Notes: generated from the letters alone by a model not told the origin. 64,000 nucleotides of DNA from an uncultured Lachnospiraceae bacterium (GCA_910579505.1 CAJTTZ010000001.1:248001-312000), one strand, 5' to 3'. Shown: positions 33,415 through 42,378, counted from the stretch's first letter. Made by a program: numbers and translations.

Positions 33415-34482
33415 ATGGCGGGAAAGAATCGAACCTATCATGAAAAGAGGGAAACCGACTATGTATTGCAGCTTCGGGGGCTTCTGGAGGATCTGCCGCC
33501 CTATGCGCGGGACTATTTTCGCGCAATCGAACAGAAGTCAAGCGCAAAGACAAGGATATCCTATGCCTATGATTTTCAGGTCTTTTTGCGCTTTCTAATC
33601 GAGAAAAACCCGGCTTTGAAAGACAAGCGTATGCGGGAAATCACGTTTGACGACCTGAATGCGCTGACCGCACTCGATATAGAGGAATATCAGGAATATC
33701 TGAAATATTATGAGTCTGAGAATGGCGAACAGAAAAACGGGGCGAACAGCATTGCCAGAAAAATGTCGTCCCTGCGCAGCATGTTTGATTATTTCTTCAA
33801 AAAGGAACTGCTCGCAAAAAATGTGGCGATGCAGGTGGACATGCCAAAGATCCACGAGAAGGCGATCATCCATCTGGAGCCGGACGAGGTAGCCATTTTC
33901 CTGGACAGTCTGGAAACCTATGAGAAGGAGCTGACGGGGAAGAAAAAGGACTTTTTCTTAAAGACCAAAGTGCGGGACATCGCCATTGTCACCTTGTTTC
34001 TTGGCACCGGCATCCGTGTTTCAGAGTGTGTCGGGCTGGATTTAAACGACGTGAATTTCCGGGAAAACAGCATCCGTATTATCCGAAAGGGCGGAAATGA
34101 GGCAGTGCTTTATTTCGGGGATGAGGTGGAAAAGGCGCTGTTAGATTACATAGAAGGCCCCCGTGCCGTGACAGCCGCCCAGGCGCTTCCGGGAGAGGAA
34201 AACGCGCTGTTTTTCTCCTTGCAGAAAAAACGGATCAGCGTGCATGCGGTGGAGAATCTGGTGGAAAAGTATGCCAGGGAGTTCGTCCCCCAGAAAAAGA
34301 TCACGCCCCACAAGCTGCGTTCCACCTTCGGCACGTCCCTGTATCAGGAAACGGAGGATATCTATCTGGTGGCGGATGTGCTTGGACACTCGGATGTGGG
34401 AACGACCAGAAAGCATTATGCAGCGATCAAGGACCAGAACCGGCGTAAGGCGGCGCGCACTATTAAGCTGCGGGACAGCTGA
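33415..34482 (+). CDS. Tyrosine recombinase (XerC/XerD-like)
   Basis: Tyrosine-type site-specific recombinase of 355 residues. The N-terminal SAM-like core-binding domain is at about 35-135; the catalytic domain has all expected residues: R201 in GTGIRVSE, K225 in RKGG, H299 and R302 in HKLR, H325 in LGHSD, and nucleophile Y335 in KHY. No excisionase, att repeat or phage gene is nearby, so it looks like a resident Xer-like enzyme rather than an integrase of an element. Confidence 0.88.
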   Translation: MAGKNRTYHEKRETDYVLQLRGLLEDLPPYARDYFRAIEQKSSAKTRISYAYDFQVFLRFLIEKNPALKDKRMREITFDDLNALTALDIEEYQEYLKYYESENGEQKNGANSIARKMSSLRSMFDYFFKKELLAKNVAMQVDMPKIHEKAIIHLEPDEVAIFLDSLETYEKELTGKKKDFFLKTKVRDIAIVTLFLGTGIRVSECVGLDLNDVNFRENSIRIIRKGGNEAVLYFGDEVEKALLDYIEGPRAVTAAQALPGEENALFFSLQKKRISVHAVENLVEKYAREFVPQKKITPHKLRSTFGTSLYQETEDIYLVADVLGHSDVGTTRKHYAAIKDQNRRKAARTIKLRDS

Positions 34483-34514
34483 GGGACAACCGCCATAAAC
34501 GCCCAGTCAATTCT

Positions 34515-35258
34515 GTGACGAATGATAAGCACTTAATTCTATACGAAAAGGGAAGCGGCGGATGTCGTCGTCTGGGTTTGCAGATGGTACAAAGGGAGCC
34601 TTTTTTTCCTATACTGTTAGGGGAATTTGCCTCTACAGCATTTCTGGAGAGTGTGCGCATAAAATTTCATTTTGGGGAGGAGCAGGCCGGGCAAATCCGT
34701 GAAGTGGCGGAGGAAATGCTGCCCGTGCTGCAAAAAGAAGCCTTTTTTGTGAGAACGGCGTATCCGGCGGAAAATTTAAGTCATGTGGAAATATCCGACG
34801 CCAAGGAGGCCGGTGCCCAGTCGGCGCCGGCGCACTCTATATATGAAAAAGCGGCAATGTCTCTCGGGCAGGGTGTGGACATTTTGCAGGAGAGTTACAG
34901 CGAAATGGGCCTGCTTTTGCAAAGCTATATTGTGGAAGCACTTTCCGGCGAACTGCTGATGAGAGGGTATGACGCCTATAACAGATATATTGCAGCGCAT
35001 ACGGACAGACACGTGGCGCGGTATCACTTTCCGGGCAGCGAGGATTCGTTTCCGCTTCATATGCTGCCCAAGCTGTTACAGGACCTCACACAGGAAATCA
35101 CATGTAATGAGGCTTTCTGCATGCTCCCAAAAAAGAGTGTGGTATTTATTTCAGAGTTGACACAGGAGGAGACAGTGCGCTGTCAGGGGATCTGCGACGG
35201 GTGCGGCAATATGACCTGTCCGAACCGTGTCGGGGAAAATACTCTAAATTCTAAATAA
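34515..35258 (+). CDS. MetH activation-domain-like protein
   Basis: About 247 residues. The segment RYHFPGSEDSFPL...CMLPKKSVVFI aligns with the AdoMet-binding activation domain of cobalamin-dependent methionine synthase, and the C-terminus CDGCGNMTCPNR fits the free-standing clostridial versions. It probably helps reactivate a corrinoid enzyme. The start is uncertain: GTG 34515 has no clear ribosome binding site, and an ATG or TTG near 34580 is possible. The next gene, 12 bases on, encodes a Cys-rich small domain linked to corrinoid genes. Confidence 0.7.
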   Translation: MTNDKHLILYEKGSGGCRRLGLQMVQREPFFPILLGEFASTAFLESVRIKFHFGEEQAGQIREVAEEMLPVLQKEAFFVRTAYPAENLSHVEISDAKEAGAQSAPAHSIYEKAAMSLGQGVDILQESYSEMGLLLQSYIVEALSGELLMRGYDAYNRYIAAHTDRHVARYHFPGSEDSFPLHMLPKLLQDLTQEITCNEAFCMLPKKSVVFISELTQEETVRCQGICDGCGNMTCPNRVGENTLNSK

Positions 35259-35269
35259 GGAAAACACAA

Positions 35270-35506
35270 ATGGAAAATTCACATCGCTTTTTTGAAAACA
35301 GGGATTGTCAGTATTTTCCCTGTCATAGAGGACTGCAGGACTTTAACTGCCTGTTTTGTTACTGCCCGATGTATCCGAGAGAAAATTGCCCGGGTAACCC
35401 GGCTTATATTGATATAGACGGAAAAAGGAACAAGGACTGTACGGCATGCACGTTTCCCCATCGGCCGGAAAACTATGATAAAATCATGCAGATGCTGAAA
35501 GGCTAG
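35270..35506 (+). CDS. Cysteine-rich small domain protein
   Basis: A 78-residue protein with eight Cys residues, including YFPCH, CLFCYCPMYP, NCPGNP and CTACTFPH. It matches the cysteine-rich small domain found beside or fused to cobalamin biosynthesis and salvage proteins; the cysteines probably bind a metal. It follows the MetH-activation-like gene closely and is probably cotranscribed. Confidence 0.78.
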   Translation: MENSHRFFENRDCQYFPCHRGLQDFNCLFCYCPMYPRENCPGNPAYIDIDGKRNKDCTACTFPHRPENYDKIMQMLKG

Positions 35507-35518
35507 AAGGTGTTAAAT

Positions 35519-36640
35519 ATGAGAAAAGGTCTACTACTGGTTTTTACATTTGCAGTGATACTTCTATTATATGGATATGCTGATCAGGAAAATTCTAGGA
35601 AAGAAAATTCAGAACAGGAAAACGGACTGGAAAATATAAATAAGTATTCGCCGATTGCTTTACTGGAGGATGTGATTGTTTATGATTACTTTAACGATGA
35701 TGACGCATTGGTAATTGGCTGTTATGACATGGAATCGAAAAACCTATCAGATGTCATATGCGTAGATGGGTTTTATATTTCAAGCGGGCTGCCTGCCGTC
35801 ATTGATAATTCTGTTATTTTACCTGTAACGTTGTATACAAATGAACATAAGCTTCTGATGATAAATGCTGATTCTAATACATCTGACACGATATTTGATG
35901 AAAATAATTCTTCTTCCATAGATATGGTGGCTGCGATGAATACCGCCATATATATGTTAGGCACTATAAGAGATCATTCGACTGAAACAAGTTATATCAG
36001 AAAATATAATGAAAAAACTGATAAAGTGGATATTTGCGTTGAAAAAGAGTTCGCAAATAATACGGGTGAGCAGATCATGGCATTTGCTTGCAGCAACGAG
36101 AGAATTTATGCTATTGTAAATCAAATGGAAGCAGAAAAGGATACCTATATAGAGATCTATGATGACAAAAACTATGATTTAACTAAGAAGCTGTATTTTG
36201 ATTCAGAATTGAAAAAAGTTGTTTCCGAGAATGGCATCGTTCAATTTTATTGCTTTGGCGGTTATATATATGTGAGAAATTTTTCGGATTATGGCGTCAT
36301 AGGAAAAATAGAAAATGACCAGGTAAAAACACTTCTTAATTTGTATAAGCTGCGTATAGCCTATAACGGTAGAAATACAGAGGATAATTATTATGGATTT
36401 TTTTTAAGAGAGGGCAAAGATTTTTATATTTTGGATGTTGATACGGATACTTTATATCAGACCGATTTAGGGCTGTCACAAGATGAAAGCTTTCGTAACG
36501 TTCTTTCCAATGGCAGCGATATATGTATCTGTGTTCTGGATGAGACTGACACAGAGGCGTTTACAACAAAAGACACTATTATAGTAGATTTTGATACATT
36601 GAAAAATAAAGCATATCAGATAAAGCAAATTGCTGACTAA
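35519..36640 (+). CDS. Unknown exported or membrane-anchored protein, A/T-rich gene
   Basis: About 374 residues, no family recognised. An N-terminal hydrophobic stretch (LLLVFTFAVILLLYGYA) looks like a signal or anchor without a lipobox Cys, then a polar E/N/S linker and a region of short beta strands with repeating 'value - unit' spacing (e.g. KLLMINADSN, YIRKYNEKTDK, GFFLREGKDFYILD), like a beta-propeller of the sort used by clostridial DUF5050-type proteins. Base composition is clearly A/T-richer than the neighbours, suggesting recent acquisition. Confidence 0.72.
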   Translation: MRKGLLLVFTFAVILLLYGYADQENSRKENSEQENGLENINKYSPIALLEDVIVYDYFNDDDALVIGCYDMESKNLSDVICVDGFYISSGLPAVIDNSVILPVTLYTNEHKLLMINADSNTSDTIFDENNSSSIDMVAAMNTAIYMLGTIRDHSTETSYIRKYNEKTDKVDICVEKEFANNTGEQIMAFACSNERIYAIVNQMEAEKDTYIEIYDDKNYDLTKKLYFDSELKKVVSENGIVQFYCFGGYIYVRNFSDYGVIGKIENDQVKTLLNLYKLRIAYNGRNTEDNYYGFFLREGKDFYILDVDTDTLYQTDLGLSQDESFRNVLSNGSDICICVLDETDTEAFTTKDTIIVDFDTLKNKAYQIKQIAD

Positions 36641-36739
36641 CCTGATATGCCCATAGCGTTTATTATAGGGAGTGAATCTAATAGAAACCCGTGCAACTAT
36701 GAAATAAATGTGTATTTGTTTCATAGTTAAAAATACCTC

Positions 36740-37372
36740 TCATATTTTTCTGACAGGATGCCGGATCACCGTTTTTAGATTTTGCGGTTTGCACCTTCGC
36801 GCGTCACTCAGGTAAATCTCATGGTGGCGGCGAATGCCGTCCATATCAGGAGAAAATCCCTGTTCAAGGGCAAAGGCGTCCATGGCCTCTATGGTGGCGG
36901 GTTCGTCGTCGTAGGGACCTATGTGCATACACTGTACGCACAGTCCCTCGTCATAGGTCAGAAATTCCACCTTGGAAAAGTCGGTGCTTTTCTTTTTGGA
37001 AGCTTCGTCAACTGCCCATGCAAATTCTTTCTTTGTCACAAATTCCGGCAGGCGGATCATGGAAATCCACTCAAAATCTTCTTTTCTGCCATAATCAATG
37101 CCGACGATCCCTTCCTGCCACCACAGTCCCTCCAGAGGCGGCACGACATAGTCGAAATACCCTTCCATCCGATGGTCGCCCATCTTGCTCATTTTAATGG
37201 TGAAGGCAATGCCGTAAAGCAGATTAATAGACTGCTTGTAGTCGCCGCCTTCCTCATTCGGATTGCCCCTGCCGCGCACCGCGATAAAATTCATAGCCGG
37301 TATGGTGACAAGCGTCGGTTTGTTTTTGGGAAGATAAAATTCTTTGTATTCCTTCTTGTAATCAAAAGCCAT
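36740..37372 (-). CDS. GyrI-like small-molecule-binding protein
   Basis: Stand-alone GyrI/SOUL-like effector-binding domain protein of 210 residues, containing IPAMNFIAVRGRGNPNE, EGLWW and QCMHIGPYDDEP. Homologues bind small hydrophobic molecules or hydrolyse certain cyclopropanoids. Start ATG is preceded by AGGGGGCACGG, imperfect but usable. It is one of three GyrI-type proteins within 5.3 kb. Confidence 0.82.
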   Translation of the reverse strand: MAFDYKKEYKEFYLPKNKPTLVTIPAMNFIAVRGRGNPNEEGGDYKQSINLLYGIAFTIKMSKMGDHRMEGYFDYVVPPLEGLWWQEGIVGIDYGRKEDFEWISMIRLPEFVTKKEFAWAVDEASKKKSTDFSKVEFLTYDEGLCVQCMHIGPYDDEPATIEAMDAFALEQGFSPDMDGIRRHHEIYLSDARRCKPQNLKTVIRHPVRKI

Positions 37373-37436
37373 TTTTCCGTGCCCCCTCTAGCATAATCAC
37401 TAAATTATAAGCCAAGATGACTGCCACTCATTCTTT

Positions 37437-37901
37437 TTATGCTTTTAAGCCAATATAAATATGGATCTCGGCATTGTCGCCCATATCGTCATTCTGGTAT
37501 TCCTCAAAATCACACTGAAATGCCCTCGGAAGATCCATCTGCCAGATTTCCTGCCATGCCTCAGCGACCGCCTGTACCATATTCCCGCGTACAACAAATT
37601 TGGCATATTGTCCTGCGGGGATCCTGCAGACCGCAAATTCGTTTTCAGAAGGTACTTTTGTCGTTTCACAGCCGACAAATGCGGTGTAATCTGCCTTTTC
37701 ATCCCCGGCGTAGTCAGTGTAAATGCCAAGCGCCTTCGCGTTTGCCTTTTTCGGTATGGAATCGTAGATGCCTTCTTTGTAAAAACGGTTCCACAGACCG
37801 CCGATCACAGTGCCCATCTCAGGCGAGGTATTGTTTGTCCTCGCTGACACGCCTACCGCAATCTTTTCCTCCAGTGTCACCATTTCGTATTCCATGCTCA
37901 T
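37437..37901 (-). CDS. GyrI-like / AraC-type effector-binding domain protein
   Basis: Stand-alone effector-binding domain of about 154 residues. The fold is indicated by LEEKIAVGVSARTNN, LGIYTDYAGDE, YTAFVGCE and IPAGQYAKFVVRG, as in integron-associated and AraC-type effector-binding domains. ATG 37901 has GAAAGGATGGG upstream; longer in-frame starts at 37913 and 37943 are less likely. It is transcribed towards the other GyrI gene with a 64-base gap. Confidence 0.8.
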   Translation of the reverse strand: MSMEYEMVTLEEKIAVGVSARTNNTSPEMGTVIGGLWNRFYKEGIYDSIPKKANAKALGIYTDYAGDEKADYTAFVGCETTKVPSENEFAVCRIPAGQYAKFVVRGNMVQAVAEAWQEIWQMDLPRAFQCDFEEYQNDDMGDNAEIHIYIGLKA

Positions 37902-38032
37902 AAATAAACCCATCCTTTCTTTTTTCCGTGAACCCGCTGCCATGCTGCAAATGCATCAGCATCAAGTAAATGTGCCCACAGATATGTGATTTGATGGATT
38001 TATCTTAACAGACGAAACACGACAACTATATG

Positions 38033-38950
38033 TCATGTTTCTGGGAAAGATCTGTATTTACTGGCAATTCCTTCCGCGAAATGTAAAACCTCCTGCCGAA
38101 GTTCCACAGGTTCTAAAAGTTCCGCACCACCGCCGAAAGAGGCAATCCAGCCGATTACGCTCTGTTTATCGACAAATTCGGAGGAAAAAAGCAGTGCGCC
38201 GTCCGGCAGCGCGCGAAAACTTTCCGGCCCGAACTCTTCCACCAGCCGCCATTTAAAGGCGGGATCAATTTTTGCCGTGACGTGAAACTGCGGCGGAAAA
38301 ATCTGCTTCGGACTCAGGTCGGGAAGAGAGACCGCCCGCTTTTCAAAGGATTCGCCCAAAGAAATACTCGTCATCCGCATCAGCTTAAACAGTCGGAAAG
38401 CTTCTCTTCTCTCGCACCAACCCCAGAGATACCATCCCGCCCACTGGTAAATCAGGTCATAAGGCTCCACGGTTCGCAGGGACTCTCCTTTTGGGGAGTG
38501 ATAGGTGAAAGAAACTTTGTTTGCGGAAAGAATGGCGCTGTGCAAAAGCTCAATCTTAGGGGATAACGCAGATTTGTACCATGAAGACAGATCAATCAGA
38601 ATATGGGTATCTCCGGCCAAAAGGTTTGACGCGCCTGCAGATAACTTTTCCATAAGCTGCACATACTGGTTCGTTCCACTCACGCTGTCCAGACTGCGAA
38701 GCCCGGCGAGAATGGCCTGCATATCCTGTGTGGTAAACAGCGTGCGGTCTATTTTATAGCCTTCCATGATGGAGACGCCTCCATTTTGGCCCTGCTCCGT
38801 CACAAGCGGAATGCCCGCCATACAGAGCGCTTCGATATCCCGGTTGATGGTGCGGCGGGAAACCTCGAATTTTTCCGCAAGATACGGGGCGGTGACTTTT
38901 TCCTGCTGTAAAAGAATGGATAAAATGCCTATCATCCGGTCGATTTTCAT
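38033..38950 (-). CDS. YafY-type HTH-WYL transcriptional regulator
   Basis: About 305 residues. The N-terminal helix-turn-helix of the DeoR-like HTH_11 type (VTAPYLAEKFEVSRRTINRDIEAL) is followed by GGVSIMEGYKIDR and a WYL domain (SFTYHSPKGESLRTVEPYDLIYQWAGWYLWGWC, written here as parts) and a WCX C-terminus. WYL domains sense ligands or nucleic acids. ATG 38950 has AAAGGGAG upstream. It may control the two adjacent GyrI-type genes, which lie downstream on the same strand. Confidence 0.88.
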   Translation of the reverse strand: MKIDRMIGILSILLQQEKVTAPYLAEKFEVSRRTINRDIEALCMAGIPLVTEQGQNGGVSIMEGYKIDRTLFTTQDMQAILAGLRSLDSVSGTNQYVQLMEKLSAGASNLLAGDTHILIDLSSWYKSALSPKIELLHSAILSANKVSFTYHSPKGESLRTVEPYDLIYQWAGWYLWGWCERREAFRLFKLMRMTSISLGESFEKRAVSLPDLSPKQIFPPQFHVTAKIDPAFKWRLVEEFGPESFRALPDGALLFSSEFVDKQSVIGWIASFGGGAELLEPVELRQEVLHFAEGIASKYRSFPET

Positions 38951-39105
38951 GGCGTTTCTCCCTTTTAATTCCCATAAGAAATAGTACTTGGGCAATTCAT
39001 ATATTTTTATCATCAATGCCTTATGTTATAATGATTTATAATTAAAATAGCATAAAAAGACAAAGGTTAAAAGAAAATCTTTCAACCTTGATTTGCGGGT
39101 AAAAT

Positions 39106-39759
39106 ATGAAATATCATGTATTCATTACAAAAAGAGAAATTCTGACGGGCATTCTTTTTATTGCCGGATTACTGCTGTTTTTTCGTGGCATCCACTCGGC
39201 TTATAGGTGTAATCACGCCCTCGATCTGAACACGCTGGAGGAACGCGAACTCAGAGAGGGAGTCTGTGTAAGCGGTAACATCGACACTTATATCGTAAAA
39301 CATTTTCCTGAGAACAATAAGTTTCTCGGCGTTGGGCAGTCGCATCTGACCCTTTCCGGGCAATCCTATGATTTCTATACGGTTCCTGTCGGGAAAAAGT
39401 CTTACATATGTATCTTGGCAAACAGCAAATCCTTAAAAGAGCAGCTGGAGGGGTTCAAAGAAGGACACGGCGAAAATGTCTATTTTGAGGGTGAGGCTGT
39501 CAAACCGTTTACCGAATTAAACTGGGCATGGTATGATTCAATAGAGGGGTTTCGCACAGAAGACCTTATTGATACTTTCGTGCTCAAAGAAGCCAATTTT
39601 AAAAGAAGTAAGGATATCATATATATCGGGGTTCTTTTCATAGCCGTGGCAGTTTTGCGGTTTCTCAGCGCCGGCGGTATCAAAAGCTTTGTGATGGAGG
39701 AGACGACGGAACGCGAATCCCAAACCGTTCCCCCATCTAAACAAAGCAATACGGTATAA
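39106..39759 (+). CDS. Unknown two-helix membrane protein
   Basis: About 217 residues with an N-terminal transmembrane helix (about 12-30), an extracytoplasmic domain (about 35-165) and a second helix (about 171-188), then a polar tail. This resembles a family of clostridial proteins with a beta-rich domain between two helices, but I cannot name it. No strong ribosome binding site is visible before ATG 39106. Neighbours are divergent or convergent, so it is probably monocistronic. Confidence 0.68.
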   Translation: MKYHVFITKREILTGILFIAGLLLFFRGIHSAYRCNHALDLNTLEERELREGVCVSGNIDTYIVKHFPENNKFLGVGQSHLTLSGQSYDFYTVPVGKKSYICILANSKSLKEQLEGFKEGHGENVYFEGEAVKPFTELNWAWYDSIEGFRTEDLIDTFVLKEANFKRSKDIIYIGVLFIAVAVLRFLSAGGIKSFVMEETTERESQTVPPSKQSNTV

Positions 39760-39767
39760 ATTGGCAG

Positions 39768-40169
39768 CTATTTATGTGCCACGTCATAGTAAGGCACAAT
39801 CAGATGCGCGTCCGCATAGATCGCATCATTCGTCAGGCTGTTGATCTGCATAACCTCACGGATATACTCGTAGACAGAACCGTAATGCGCTTCGTCCATA
39901 TGTTCTTCTGCGATTGACCACAGGGTATCGCTGTCCGACACGACAATACTCTTGTAATATTTGCAGGATTCCTGTGAAGGGCTGCTCTTTGCGTTGGAGC
40001 GGAAGGAGCTGACAGCGATGGAGGCAGTGGCGATCAGGCAGAAAGTCAGCACAAGTAATAGAAAGTTCTTTCTCATCTCCCGTCTTCTTCGTATACGGTT
40101 ATTGCGGATTCTTCTCTCGCTTCTGATATCCTGCGGTCTTCTGCAACCCTGTGCCGTTGTTCTGTTCAT
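39768..40169 (-). CDS. LysM-domain membrane protein, YneA-like SOS division inhibitor candidate
   Basis: About 133 residues: a very basic cytoplasmic N-terminus, one transmembrane helix (about 37-55), and a C-terminal LysM domain (VVSDSDTLWSIAEEH...INSLTNDAIYADAHLIVPY). This layout matches YneA of Bacillus, a damage-induced inhibitor of septation. AAAGGAG precedes ATG 40169. It is divergent from lexA across a 278-base gap with four LexA-box matches, so SOS control is likely. The inhibitor role is inferred from context. Confidence 0.75.
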   Translation of the reverse strand: MNRTTAQGCRRPQDIRSERRIRNNRIRRRREMRKNFLLLVLTFCLIATASIAVSSFRSNAKSSPSQESCKYYKSIVVSDSDTLWSIAEEHMDEAHYGSVYEYIREVMQINSLTNDAIYADAHLIVPYYDVAHK

Positions 40170-40239
40170 AACTAACTCCTTTCCGCCCGATGCTATACTT
40201 GAAACGTATCGAATGCTGATATTTTGTAATGCCTTATAC

Positions 40240-40338
40240 CGAACAGATGTTGCGAACGAATGTTCTTTATAGGTGCATTATATCGAACGTGCTTTCGGAT
40301 GTCAATACCATTTTCATAAAAAATCGAACAAATTTTCT
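40240..40338. promoter_or_regulatory. Cluster of LexA operators between lexA and the yneA-like gene
   Basis: Gram-positive LexA consensus is CGAAC-N4-GTTCG. CGAACGAATGTTCT (40253-40266) matches best. CGAACAGATGTTGC (40240-40253), CGAACGTGCTTTCG (40284-40297) and CGAACAAATTTTCT (40325-40338) each keep the left half-site and match the right half partially. The first two overlap by one base. Confidence 0.82.
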
Positions 40339-40348
40339 GAATATATGT

Positions 40349-40377
40349 TTGCTTTTTGCACGGTGCTGTGCTATGAT
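40349..40377 (+). promoter_or_regulatory. lexA promoter
   Basis: TTGCTT (40349-40354), 17-base spacer, TATGAT (40372-40377). The last LexA box ends 10 bases before the -35, as expected for autoregulation. Confidence 0.6.
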
Positions 40378-40447
40378 TAAAATATATAAATTGTCAGAAA
40401 ATATATATCGGCATGAAAAGCCGGAAGAAAGGATAAGGATTTTAAGT

Positions 40448-41068
40448 ATGGCACAGGGGAAAATTACTGTAAAACAGCAGCAGATTCTTGATTATATTAA
40501 GGATGAAATTTTAAAAAGGGGATATCCGCCGGCAGTCCGGGAGATCTGTGAGGCGGTTAATCTGAAATCTACCTCCTCCGTACACTCCCATCTGGAGACA
40601 CTGGAGAAAAACGGGTATATCAGAAGAGACCCCACGAAGCCCCGCGCCATCGAGATTTGCGACGATAATTTTCAGATGGTGCGGACAGAGATGGTTTCGC
40701 TGCCTGTCATCGGTCAGGTAGCGGCGGGACAGCCGATTCTCGCGGAGCAGAATATCGACAGCTATTTCCCGGTGCCGGCGGATATGGTGCCGTCCGGCGA
40801 GTCCTTTGTACTTAAGGTAAAGGGCGATTCCATGATTAATGTGGGAATTTACAGCGGTGACCAGATCTTCGTAAACTGCTGTCAGACAGCGTCAAACGGT
40901 GATACGGTGGTGGCGCTTATTGATGATTCGGCCACTGTGAAGACTTTCTATAAAGAGGACGGACATGTCCGCCTGCAGCCTGAAAACGACTCTATGGCCC
41001 CCATTATTGTGGATGACTGCCAGATACTGGGGAAAGTTTTCGGGGTGTTTCGGTTATATAAGCGTTAA
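40448..41068 (+). CDS. lexA: LexA, SOS repressor
   Basis: Repressor of 206 residues. A winged helix-turn-helix at the N-terminus (YPPAVREICEAVNLKSTSSV) recognises CGAAC boxes. The autocleavage site is Ala93-Gly94 in VAAGQP, with the catalytic dyad S128 (KGDSMIN) and K165 (SATVKTF) intact. ATG 40448 is preferred to earlier in-frame starts, which pass through the operators; GGATAAGGA lies upstream. Confidence 0.97.
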   Translation: MAQGKITVKQQQILDYIKDEILKRGYPPAVREICEAVNLKSTSSVHSHLETLEKNGYIRRDPTKPRAIEICDDNFQMVRTEMVSLPVIGQVAAGQPILAEQNIDSYFPVPADMVPSGESFVLKVKGDSMINVGIYSGDQIFVNCCQTASNGDTVVALIDDSATVKTFYKEDGHVRLQPENDSMAPIIVDDCQILGKVFGVFRLYKR

Positions 41069-41157
41069 GAACGTATGCTCTCCTTTTTGGTGCAGAAAAT
41101 GAGAGGATGCAAAGACCAAAATTTTATATACTGAATTTGGCAGGAGGACTTTACGGC

Positions 41158-42003
41158 ATGGAGTGGGTTGAAAAATTAAATGATGCCATAAACTATATGG
41201 AAAAGCATTTAACGGATGAGATTGATTACGAACAGCTTGGTAAAATCGCCTGCTGTTCCTCCTATCATTTTCAGAGAATGTTTGCCTATATGGCAGGCGT
41301 TCCTCTCTCCGAGTATATCCGCAGGAGAAAAATGTCTCTTGCCGCCGTAGATTTGCAGGGTAAGGATATGAAAATTATTGACGTGGCGGGCAAATACGGT
41401 TATCACTCTCCCACTGCGTTTAACAGGGCCTTTCAGTCTGTCCACGGCATTGCCCCGTCTGCTGTGAAAAATGAGGGCGTTTCTGTAAAGTCCTTTCCGC
41501 CTGTTTCATTTAAAATAATGGTCAAAGGAGCGGAGGAAATGAACTATCGGATCGAAACAAAGGAGGCATTCCGCATTGTCGGGGTGTCAGTGCCACTGCA
41601 GAAGGACATTGAGGAAAATTTCACGGTGATTCCATCCAAATGGCAGGAAATATCTATGAACGGAACCCTGCAGAAACTGGCCGGCATGATGGATATGCCG
41701 CCGATGGGCGTACTTGGCGTAAGTGTCTGTAATGATAAGGAGATGTGGAGATATTATATCGCGGTTCCATCCTCAAAAGAAAAAGCAGATTTTGAGGAGT
41801 ATACTGTCCCGGCTGCTACATGGGCTGTCTTTCCGGGAGAAGGCGAGAACCAGTCCATTCAGGAGCTGGAACGGCGCATCGTGACGGAGTGGCTTCCCAC
41901 ATCCGGGTATGAATACGGCGATGCCCCGGATGTAGAGGTTTATCTGAATCCTGACCCGCAGAATGCAAAATACGAGGTTTGGATACCTGTTGTTAAAAAA
42001 TGA
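41158..42003 (+). CDS. AraC family regulator with GyrI-like effector domain
   Basis: About 281 residues: two HTH motifs of the AraC/XylS domain (IDYEQLGKIACCSSYHFQRMF and the KIIDVAGKYGYHSPTAFNRAF region, abbreviated) followed by a C-terminal GyrI-like/BmrR-type ligand-binding domain with VPAATWAVFPGEG. Members activate efflux or stress genes when they bind a cationic drug or similar ligand. ATG 41158 has AGGAGGA upstream. The target is unknown. Confidence 0.9.
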   Translation: MEWVEKLNDAINYMEKHLTDEIDYEQLGKIACCSSYHFQRMFAYMAGVPLSEYIRRRKMSLAAVDLQGKDMKIIDVAGKYGYHSPTAFNRAFQSVHGIAPSAVKNEGVSVKSFPPVSFKIMVKGAEEMNYRIETKEAFRIVGVSVPLQKDIEENFTVIPSKWQEISMNGTLQKLAGMMDMPPMGVLGVSVCNDKEMWRYYIAVPSSKEKADFEEYTVPAATWAVFPGEGENQSIQELERRIVTEWLPTSGYEYGDAPDVEVYLNPDPQNAKYEVWIPVVKK

Positions 42004-42153
42004 AAAAAGCGTGAGAAGTTATTTCCAGCATAGCACCTCCGCATTCAGACATACTAAACAGTAATCGTAACTGCACAGCTTTTGCGGTTATGATGAACAG
42101 TCAGTCTCTCATTTATTATTCAGGGGTTGATGTCTTATGAAGGGGGAAGGGAA

Positions 42154-42378
42154 ATGAGAAACAGAGCTTTAGACTGCCTTGCCCTGACGATTGCCATTAT
42201 CGGCGCTATCAACTGGGGATTGATCGGACTTTTCAGCTTTGACCTTGTGGCATTTATTTTCGGTAATATGTCATGGTTTTCCAGAATCATTTACGCCCTG
42301 GTGGGTATCGCCGGATTGTATATCATCACATTCTATATGTATACGAACGACAATATGGCTGAGTCAAACAAGGCATAG
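42154..42378 (+). CDS. DUF378 small membrane protein
   Basis: A 74-residue protein with two transmembrane helices and the family signature IGAINWGLIGLFSFDLV. Function unknown; homologues are common in Firmicutes. ATG 42154 lies six bases after AGGGGGAAGGG. A bidirectional-looking hairpin follows. Confidence 0.85.
   Translation: MRNRALDCLALTIAIIGAINWGLIGLFSFDLVAFIFGNMSWFSRIIYALVGIAGLYIITFYMYTNDNMAESNKA

Noticed and set aside
33415..34482. Integrase of a mobile element
   Set aside because: No attachment repeats, excisionase, relaxase or phage genes lie near it; it looks like a resident Xer-type enzyme.
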